In this document: in pieces, positions 5,961 to 11,188 of the stretch
Numbering within the stretch: the stretch's first letter is position 1
Layout: each line of letters starts with the position of its first letter
Source of the DNA: Chloroflexi bacterium UBA2235
GTDB taxonomy: Bacteria > Chloroflexota > UBA11872 > UBA12225
DNA: 11,188 nt
NCBI GenBank assembly: GCA_002347925.1
Contig: DDYL01000135.1
Location: 1 to 11,188, forward strand
Direction: 5' to 3'
Made by a program: the position numbers and the translations under genes
Notes under the pieces: model-generated
What the model was told of the DNA's origin: nothing
Database searches by the model: none
What the model saw: the letters and a program-made list of their open reading frames with translations, nothing else

Positions 5961-7148
5961 TCAGCCTTGTGGCGCCTGAACGACCCGTTGCGCCGTCCCG
6001 GTCTCGGATGACCGGATCGCCGCCTCCACGATATCCAGAATGTGTGCAATGGCCCCGATGGGTGCCAGTGCCGTCGTCCGCGCACGCGACGCCCTCAGGA
6101 ACTGACGGACGAACTCCTCGCCCGGCACCCCGTGGTACGCCGATGACGCCGGCAAGTCGTAGCGCCACTCGCGACGCCCGCCCTCGCGCCATCCCGGTGC
6201 CTCACTCATCAGCGTTGCCGATGCACCGTCCGACAGCGGCAAGCGCGCAAATCCCGATGTCCCCCGCAGGGCAAGGAAGGTGTCGTAGGACGCACCCATG
6301 TAGCCCGGCACGCTTCCCACCAGGTGGTATCCGGCATTGAACGTGCCAAGTGCCCCGCCCCGGAACCGCAATGCCAGGCAGGCGGTGTCCTCCACCTCAA
6401 TGGCCTCCGGGTTCCGGTTCCCGACAAACGCCGTGACCTCCGCCACCTCGTCGTCGATCATGAAGCACAGCGCATCCAGGAAGTGGCAACCAAGCCACGA
6501 CAGGATCCCCGATCCCGCCGTCGCCCGACGGAACAGCCAGTGCGATGGATCGCGGAAGCGCACCTGAGAGGTAATCATCCGCCCCTCGACGCCAAGCAGG
6601 TGTCCGATGGCACCGTCACGCACCGCATCACGGACCTGCACCACCGCAGGATGCGCGCGCCAACTCAGGAAAGTGCCCAGAGGGATCCCGGCACCACGCG
6701 CCTTCGCGTCCAGTCGATGCAGCGTTGCCGCATCAAGCGCACCCGGCTTTTCGAACAGCGCCGGAAGGCCTGCATCAATGCATGCATCCAGGACCGCCGG
6801 GCACAGGTCGGTCCGGACGCACACGATCACCGCATCAAGCGACGCCGCTTCGGAAAGCAGCCCGGCCAACGCGGCTTCACTGCTGGAAACGCGAACCGAC
6901 CTTGACTCATTCGGAGCGACGGCAACGCCCGCTGCCCCGTCGCGATGGGAAGTGGGCGACGCGGTCGCTGCCGAATAGGTACGCACGACCTTCCGCGTGG
7001 GCACGTCCAACGCCGCAAGATCAAGCCCGTCCAGTACCGCCACATGGATTGCCTCGACGTCGGGCAGGACATCGAGGGTCCGCAAGTGCGCGATGGTATG
7101 CGGGTGCGCGGTCAGGATGACGCCGACGGTGTATCCGCGATCGGTCAT
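5961..7148 (-). CDS. Divergent Gfo/Idh/MocA family protein
   Basis: Second, divergent Gfo/Idh/MocA protein, 395 residues. Family signs are LDAVIVCVRTDLCPAVLDAC (104-123), FEKPG with EKP at 133-135, LSWRAHP (161-167), and the helix GSGILSWLGCHFLDALCF (212-229), whose H222 and D225 fit the catalytic region. The glycine-rich nucleotide loop expected at the N-terminus is absent: the first strand runs TVGVILTAHPHTIAHL (7-22), with no G-x-G-x-x-G. A low-complexity Ala/Ser segment (about 58-95) further extends this half. It may bind cofactor unusually, bind poorly, or act as partner of its neighbour. ATG 7148 overlaps the amidohydrolase stop (ATGA), and no clear ribosome site precedes it, so translation is probably coupled. 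The family call rests on EKP, the downstream helix and context, so it is a little less certain than for its neighbour. Confidence 0.8.
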   Translation of the reverse strand: MTDRGYTVGVILTAHPHTIAHLRTLDVLPDVEAIHVAVLDGLDLAALDVPTRKVVRTYSAATASPTSHRDGAAGVAVAPNESRSVRVSSSEAALAGLLSEAASLDAVIVCVRTDLCPAVLDACIDAGLPALFEKPGALDAATLHRLDAKARGAGIPLGTFLSWRAHPAVVQVRDAVRDGAIGHLLGVEGRMITSQVRFRDPSHWLFRRATAGSGILSWLGCHFLDALCFMIDDEVAEVTAFVGNRNPEAIEVEDTACLALRFRGGALGTFNAGYHLVGSVPGYMGASYDTFLALRGTSGFARLPLSDGASATLMSEAPGWREGGRREWRYDLPASSAYHGVPGEEFVRQFLRASRARTTALAPIGAIAHILDIVEAAIRSSETGTAQRVVQAPQG

Positions 7149-8449
7149 CGGTGAAGGCTTTCATCGTCTGCGTGATCGATTGCCGGGCCGGTGCCGGCTC
7201 CGGTCACACGCGACCCGTTCGCATAGACCGCCTGCACGTTCCGCAACGCTGTCAAGTCGTGCAGGGGATCCCCGCCCACCACCAGGATGTCGGCGCGCAA
7301 TCCCGGCACCAGGCTTCCCGTCTCCGACGCAACTCCCAGTACCTGTGCCGAGTACGAGGTCCCGCCTCGCAACGCATCCAGTGCCGGCAACCCCCACACA
7401 CCCGACTCGATGATCTCCTCGGCGAAGTGACCCATCGGGTACCACATCCAGGAGGAGTCGCTTCCGCACACGAATCGCGCCCCCAGAGACCGCAACCGCC
7501 GGTAGTGGTCCTCACGCACCGCCCGGTACGCCACCAGGACTTCCATCTCGTCCGTTTCGGCCACGGACAGGGGAATGTCAGGGGTCGAGGCAGCCTTGGC
7601 CTCCAGGGTCCGCAAGCGGATTGCACCCTGCGCCACCGTGTAATCCACCCACGCACCCGCAGAGGCGATCCGCCCGGCGACCTTCTCATCAAAACGGTCA
7701 GTGCCATCGGGTTCCTTGAAGACCCCGTGGATGATCGTCTCCACCCCGGCATCAAGCGCGTTGGTCATGCCCTCGATGGAGACGCAGTGGGCCGCCGTTG
7801 GCTTGCCGAACCGGTGTGCCTCGTCAACCGCCGCCTGCATCTCCGCCGGCGTGTAGGCCGCCCGGTAGGGATACGAGGTGCGCGTGCTTCCACCAGTTGC
7901 GATGATCTTGATGACGTCGGCGCCTTCCTTCACCACCTGCCGGACGGCTTGGCGTACGCCTTCGACACCATCTGCCTCCTGGCCGAAGTACCAGAGGTGC
8001 CCGCCGGTGATCGTGATCGGACGCCCGCAGAGGATCAGGCGTGGTGATTCGCAGATGCCCTGCCTCACCGCCTCGCGCAACTGGAACGAGATCCGGCCCG
8101 GCGTCCCCAGGTCACGCAGCGTCGTGACCCCTGAATGCAGGTGTGCCCGCACGTTCCTCGCGGCTTGCAGGAGGAGGAGTTCCGGTGTCACATCCGGAAG
8201 CGCGTCCCCGGGCCGGCCGTCGCCAAACCCCACAAGATGGGTGTGCGCATCAACCAGTCCCGGAAGGATCGTTGCGCCCGGGAAGTCATCGATGGCAACG
8301 TCGGTCAGGCCCTCGAAATCCGCGACCGGCCCGATCCCACGGATCCGCCCATCCTCGATGAGGACCGCGCCGCGGAAGATCGGCGGGCGCCCTGTCCCGT
8401 CCCACACGCGTGCGCCGCGAAGCAGGCGGCGTCCTCCTGACTGGTTCAC
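7145..8449 (-). CDS. Amidohydrolase-superfamily enzyme (imidazolonepropionase/prolidase-like)
   Basis: A metal-dependent amidohydrolase, 434 residues from GTG 8449. Members hydrolyse cyclic amides, imides or dipeptides through a mono- or binuclear metal centre. Seen: a small N-terminal beta-domain ending in GLVDAHTHL with H69 and H71, GVTTLRDLG (107-115), K181 in GADVIKIIATGG (possible carboxylated bridging lysine), H221 in TAAHCVSIEG, H241 in ETIIHG, and catalytic D331 in CGSDSSW. It closes with the family's GSLVPGLRADILVVGGDP segment (378-395). An earlier in-frame GTG at 8488 exists, but GAGGGAGAG sits six bases before GTG 8449, so I prefer the latter. No signal peptide is apparent. It is the first gene of the tightly packed amidohydrolase-Gfo/Idh-Gfo/Idh-FAH row. 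The exact substrate is not evident. Confidence 0.9.
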   Translation of the reverse strand: MNQSGGRRLLRGARVWDGTGRPPIFRGAVLIEDGRIRGIGPVADFEGLTDVAIDDFPGATILPGLVDAHTHLVGFGDGRPGDALPDVTPELLLLQAARNVRAHLHSGVTTLRDLGTPGRISFQLREAVRQGICESPRLILCGRPITITGGHLWYFGQEADGVEGVRQAVRQVVKEGADVIKIIATGGSTRTSYPYRAAYTPAEMQAAVDEAHRFGKPTAAHCVSIEGMTNALDAGVETIIHGVFKEPDGTDRFDEKVAGRIASAGAWVDYTVAQGAIRLRTLEAKAASTPDIPLSVAETDEMEVLVAYRAVREDHYRRLRSLGARFVCGSDSSWMWYPMGHFAEEIIESGVWGLPALDALRGGTSYSAQVLGVASETGSLVPGLRADILVVGGDPLHDLTALRNVQAVYANGSRVTGAGTGPAIDHADDESLHR

Positions 8450-8455
8450 GTCCGT

Positions 8456-8464
8456 CTCTCCCTC
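8456..8464 (-). promoter_or_regulatory. Ribosome binding site deciding the amidohydrolase start
   Basis: GAGGGAGAG on the minus strand, six bases before GTG 8449. The alternative GTG at 8488 has no comparable site, so the shorter protein is favoured. Confidence 0.65.
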
Positions 8465-8604
8465 GCGGCCCGCCGTCTCTCCCGGCACCGCCGACCGACC
8501 ACGCTACCACCGGACGTGCTGAAGATCAAGGCAATCCCCAGCATCCTGGGAGCGCCACGCCACCTCTCAGGTCCGCAGGCATCCCCGCGCGATCCGGACC
8601 ACCG

Positions 8605-8631
8605 CTCCCCCGTCCTGTCGCAACGGGGGAG
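8605..8631. terminator. Perfect 9-bp GC-rich stem-loop, possible terminator
   Basis: CTCCCCCGT (8605-8613) and ACGGGGGAG (8623-8631) are perfect reverse complements around a 9-base loop. It lies 168 bases beyond the alcohol dehydrogenase stop in the direction of transcription. There is no T-tract, so it may be a repeat-type hairpin and not a Rho-independent terminator. Confidence 0.5.
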
Positions 8632-8637
8632 GGCCAA

Positions 8638-8771
8638 GCGAAGCGTAGCGGAGCATATGAACCAGGCGGGATTTGTGAGGAACGAACATATAAATAAAGG
8701 GGGCGACGGGGGGGGTGAGACCGCAGCGAGGGGTGTGGAAGCGAAGCGTATGTAAATCGGGGGCGATGAGG
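8638..8771 (+). repeat. Degenerate triple repeat with two GCGAAGCGTA copies and A+T-rich boxes
   Basis: GCGAAGCGTA occurs exactly at 8638-8647 and 8741-8750. Three related boxes follow: GCATATGAAC (8653-8662), ACATATAAATAAAGGGGGCG (8686-8705) and CGTATGTAAAT followed by CGGGGGCGATGAGG (8747-8771). The second and third share an ATRTAAAT core followed by GGGGGCGA. These are the most A+T-rich boxes seen in the window. It could be a mobile-repeat remnant or a regulatory array. Confidence 0.5.
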
Positions 8772-8798
8772 CCGGGGTTGGTGGTGGGGAACTCTCAC

Positions 8799-9944
8799 CT
8801 ACGCCCACACCGCCCGGTACAGGTCCACGATCTCCGCCTCCGTGGCAATCCGCGGATTATTCGCCGGACTGCCACTCGCGATCGCGTCTGACGCCATTGC
8901 CCCTAGCACCAGGTCGTACGCATCCCGGGCAACCCCGAGGTCAGAGAGTGTGGGCACCCCGACAGACCGGCACAGGTCGGCGATGGCCGTCACGGTGTCG
9001 CGACCATCGCCGGATCCGTCGCCAACACCCATTGCCGTGCCAATCCGCGCGTACCGGTCCGTGGCATCCCTGCGAGAGAACTCGCACACCGCCGGAAGCA
9101 GCACCGCATTCGCCATGCCATGAGGGACCCCGAAGTACGCGCCCAACGGCCTCGCCATGCCGTGTACCAAGGCGACCGACGCGTTACTGAATGCGATCCC
9201 TGCCTCGAGCGCCCCAACCGACATCTCGGCCCGTGCTTCGTCGTCACGCGGGTTCGCAAGCACACGTGGCAATGCGCGTGACAGCCGTGTGATCGCACTC
9301 AGTGCTAGCGGGTCAGTCATCGGTTGCGACCGGCGCGAGACATACGACTCGATTGCGTGGGTTAGCGCGTCGATACCCGCCGCGACCATCGGCCTCGATG
9401 GCACATCGCGCGTCAGGTCGGGATCGGCCACCGCAATGTCGGGCATCGCCTCCCAACTGGAAATCAGCATCTTGCGGTCACGCGCCTCATCGGTGACGAT
9501 CACGAACCGCGTGACCTCCGATCCTGTACCCGCGGTCGTCGCGATGCACGCCAGTGGCACACGTCCGCCGGGCACCTTCTCGGCCCCCTCGAACCGTGTC
9601 AGCGGACCGTCGTGCGCCATGAGAATGGCCACCGCCTTGGCAACATCCATTGCGCTGCCACCACCAAGCCCAATCACCGCATCGGCACCAGCGGTCGCAC
9701 AATCCCGATGCGCCCGTTCAACCATCTCCATCGTCGGTTCGCCAGTCACCCGGTCATGCGTGGTCACCTGCACGCCGGCATCGGCGATGGCAGCGAGGAC
9801 CGCCCGCGCCCCAGCCGTGGCCAGGATGAACCAGTCGGACACGACGAATGCATGACGCACTCCCCGCATCCGGAGAATGCGCCCGATCCCGAGCGACGAC
9901 CCGGACCCTGTCAGGATCAACCCCGGCACACGGAACTCTCTCAT
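8799..9944 (-). CDS. Iron-containing (group III) alcohol dehydrogenase
   Basis: A cytosolic NAD(P)-dependent, metal-containing alcohol dehydrogenase of the FucO/maleylacetate-reductase superfamily, 381 residues. It interconverts an alcohol or hydroxy-acid with an aldehyde or ketone. Seen: the nucleotide loop GLGGGSAMDVAK (92-103), TTAGTGSEVT (136-145), metal ligands D192 and H196 in GIDALTHAIESY, H261 in LVHGMARPLGA and H275 in VPHGMANA, and the NNPR C-terminal motif (362-365). Position 265, often His in FucO-like enzymes, is Arg here, as in some other family branches. All four metal ligands are present, so the enzyme should be active. ATG 9944 has GGGAG six bases upstream. It lies 54 bases after the alpha/beta hydrolase gene, a likely operon. 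Its activity could be lactaldehyde, glycerol, maleylacetate or a related reaction; substrate is unresolved. Confidence 0.93.
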   Translation of the reverse strand: MREFRVPGLILTGSGSSLGIGRILRMRGVRHAFVVSDWFILATAGARAVLAAIADAGVQVTTHDRVTGEPTMEMVERAHRDCATAGADAVIGLGGGSAMDVAKAVAILMAHDGPLTRFEGAEKVPGGRVPLACIATTAGTGSEVTRFVIVTDEARDRKMLISSWEAMPDIAVADPDLTRDVPSRPMVAAGIDALTHAIESYVSRRSQPMTDPLALSAITRLSRALPRVLANPRDDEARAEMSVGALEAGIAFSNASVALVHGMARPLGAYFGVPHGMANAVLLPAVCEFSRRDATDRYARIGTAMGVGDGSGDGRDTVTAIADLCRSVGVPTLSDLGVARDAYDLVLGAMASDAIASGSPANNPRIATEAEIVDLYRAVWA

Positions 9945-9950
9945 CAGTTA

Positions 9951-9987
9951 CTCCCGAACGGTAATGAAGCGCAGCGAAATCTGGGAG
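9951..9987. other. Short inverted repeat in the alpha/beta hydrolase-alcohol dehydrogenase gap
   Basis: CTCCC (9951-9955) and GGGAG (9983-9987) flank 27 bases. On the transcribed minus strand the 3' arm contains the GGGAG ribosome site of the alcohol dehydrogenase, so folding could mask it. The right part (GCAGCGAAATCTGGGAG) resembles 1797-1813 (GCGTCGAAATGTGGGAG) at 14 of 17 positions. The stem is only 5 bp, so this is a weak call. Confidence 0.3.
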
Positions 9988-9998
9988 AAGGGGCGCAG

Positions 9999-11180
9999 TC
10001 ACGCCGGAAGCCACTGGGCAAACCATGCCTCTGGTCCGTCCGAAACGTACCGGTGCCCACCGTCGAACAGGTCCAGTGACACCGAACCGGGCGCACCCGC
10101 CGCCGTATAGGCTCGCGACACCGTTTCGAAGCCAGCAGCGACCGCTTCCAGGGTGTAAAGCGGATCGCCACGACCATTCTGGATCAACAGCGGGCGAGGC
10201 GCGATCAAGGCCACGATTTCCGGCAGATCGGCAACCCGCAGGAGCCCCGGCAAGGTATTGCAGAGATCCCACCCGCCAAGACGGTTCCACACCTCGACCT
10301 CCTGCCGGATGGTCGTGAAGTAGCCACTCACCACCGCAGTCCGCACGCGCTCATCGAACGCTGACAGGAACATGGTGCGCTTGCCACCTTCCGATAGGCC
10401 AACCACCCCGATTCGCGACGCATCGACCCCCGGCCATGCCGACAGGATGGACAGCGCACGAATGTCGTCGAGCAGGCGCAGTCCCGTGTGCGTGTAGCCG
10501 AGGTACTCCACCACCCGCCCCATCGCCTGATGATGTTGTGCCCCACGGTCCGCCACGCGTTCGCCGAACCCAAGCGCATCCGGCGTGATCACCACGTAAC
10601 CCCGTCGAGCAAATCGTGCGCCGAAGTCCGAGTGGTAGCGACCGATCAGTTCGGAAAGTTCCTCCGGCGTTGCGCCGTTGATATCCGCACCAGTTCCAGT
10701 CACCAGTTCCTTGCCAAGCATGTTCCCGTGCCCATGCAAGGCCACGATGCCGGCGAACGCTTTGGAACCTGGGGCAACGCTGTCGGACATTGTGCCCGGC
10801 ACCAGCACGAACGCACTGCCGGTACCCCCAAGCACCCCCTCATACCGTATCTGGTGCCTGACGAACCCTTCTCCGGGGACCGTATCGATGATCTCCCAGG
10901 CCGGGGTGGCATGACTGACCGCGTCTGCATCGACGCCGAGGATGGTCCACAGGGCATCCCTCAGCGATTGCTGCCAATCCCTGAGCGCCGTGCCCGGATC
11001 CACCCCGCCCCCGGCAAGGTCCGGCAAGCCCAGTCGTGGCCGGATTGACGCCACCTGCCTCTGGAGGAAGTCGTGAGCGCGCAGTCCAGCGGACTGGCCA
11101 TCTGGCGGAGTAGCCCGCGATACTGCCGGAGGTACGTCGTTCGTCTTCACATCCGGCAGGATAGCCCCAAAGCGACGCAT
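9999..11180 (-). CDS. Alpha/beta hydrolase (dienelactone hydrolase/acetyl-esterase-like)
   Basis: A predicted serine hydrolase of the alpha/beta fold, 393 residues from ATG 11180. The oxyanion-hole region is ALHGHGN (147-153), the nucleophile is S263 in the elbow GLSEGG (261-266), D339 in IQNGRGDPLY is the likely acid and H376 in FDGGHRYV the likely base. The first 90 residues form an extra helical N-terminal region, making it larger than a minimal esterase and similar in size to acetyl-xylan-esterase-like and dienelactone-hydrolase-like groups. No signal peptide or membrane segment is visible, so it is probably cytosolic. Only 8 bases lie upstream of ATG 11180 and they contain no stop, so the true start may lie outside the window; GTG 11150 is another possibility. 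It probably acts first in the catabolic row by hydrolysing an ester or lactone, which is an inference. Confidence 0.85.
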   Translation of the reverse strand: MRRFGAILPDVKTNDVPPAVSRATPPDGQSAGLRAHDFLQRQVASIRPRLGLPDLAGGGVDPGTALRDWQQSLRDALWTILGVDADAVSHATPAWEIIDTVPGEGFVRHQIRYEGVLGGTGSAFVLVPGTMSDSVAPGSKAFAGIVALHGHGNMLGKELVTGTGADINGATPEELSELIGRYHSDFGARFARRGYVVITPDALGFGERVADRGAQHHQAMGRVVEYLGYTHTGLRLLDDIRALSILSAWPGVDASRIGVVGLSEGGKRTMFLSAFDERVRTAVVSGYFTTIRQEVEVWNRLGGWDLCNTLPGLLRVADLPEIVALIAPRPLLIQNGRGDPLYTLEAVAAGFETVSRAYTAAGAPGSVSLDLFDGGHRYVSDGPEAWFAQWLPA

Positions 11181-11188
11181 CCTTCGAG

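Larger units (their letters stand above)
8450..8798. other. Non-coding gap between the alcohol dehydrogenase and amidohydrolase genes
   Basis: About 350 bases without a credible gene; the open frames on both strands are repetitive and low complexity. Contents from left to right: the amidohydrolase ribosome site, CATCCTGGGAGC at 8542-8553 (shared with 3141-3152), a strong hairpin at 8605-8631, and an A+T-rich repetitive segment at about 8638-8771. It separates the alpha/beta hydrolase-alcohol dehydrogenase pair from the genes downstream and so probably holds a terminator for the former and a promoter for the latter. No clear promoter boxes were found. Confidence 0.5.

Noticed and set aside
8450..8488. 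Longer amidohydrolase starting at GTG 8488
   Set aside because: The 13 extra residues are charged and unlike the family, and the strong ribosome site lies inside this stretch, six bases before GTG 8449.
8410..8808. Open frames on both strands across the dehydrogenase-amidohydrolase gap
   Set aside because: Their translations are low-complexity and mirror the DNA repeats; no start signal or family motif was found.
3636..9944. Assignment of the cluster to oxidative L-fucose or L-rhamnose breakdown
   Set aside because: FAH-type hydrolase and iron alcohol dehydrogenase would fit, but the sugar-acid dehydratase, lactonase and short-chain dehydrogenase of those pathways are missing and an amidohydrolase is unexplained.

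Overview
The window is GC-rich (by eye about 63-66% G+C), bacterial and densely coded, with nine protein genes, no RNA genes and no recognisable insertion sequence. The gene mix (moaA, a CBS-less IMP dehydrogenase/GMP reductase homologue, Gfo/Idh/MocA, FAH-family, amidohydrolase and iron alcohol dehydrogenase genes) and the hairpin-rich intergenic repeats would fit an environmental, heterotrophic bacterium, possibly of the Chloroflexota/Thermomicrobia kind. That placement is an impression and is not proven by any marker here.

Layout. At the left edge two genes read rightward: the 3' part of a LysE/RhtB-type amino-acid exporter (1-558) and a complete moaA for molybdenum cofactor synthesis (688-1779). 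They meet a leftward gene head-on at a GC-rich stem-loop (1782-1819). Everything else reads leftward. In transcription order from the right edge: an alpha/beta hydrolase (11180-9999), an iron-dependent alcohol dehydrogenase (9944-8799), a 350-base non-coding gap with stem-loops and repeats, an amidohydrolase (8449-7145) overlapping by 4 bases a Gfo/Idh/MocA protein (7148-5961), a second Gfo/Idh/MocA oxidoreductase (5877-4759), a fumarylacetoacetate-hydrolase-family enzyme (4601-3636), a 650-base non-coding stretch with a 149-base tandem repeat, and the IMP dehydrogenase/GMP reductase homologue (2982-1837).

How it fits together. The six genes from 11180 to 3636 look like one or two catabolic transcription units. 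They comprise an ester/amide-type hydrolase, an alcohol dehydrogenase, a cyclic-amide hydrolase, two sugar/cyclitol-type dehydrogenases and a C-C bond hydrolase of 2-oxo or diketo acids. This is a plausible peripheral pathway for a carbohydrate-derived or cyclic substrate, but no regulator, transporter or substrate-defining enzyme lies in the window and the substrate cannot be read from the sequence.

The most unusual material is non-coding. It includes two head-to-tail 149-base units at about 82% identity with a hairpin that keeps pairing through a compensatory base change, a third partial unit with that hairpin inverted, a pair of perfect but crossing inverted repeats in the gap between the second Gfo/Idh gene and the FAH gene, and an exact 10-mer (GCGAAGCGTA) that recurs three times, each time in a gene-free gap. 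Among the proteins, the IMPDH/GMPR homologue lacks the visible diagnostic residues of both classical enzymes, and both Gfo/Idh proteins have altered nucleotide-binding N-termini.
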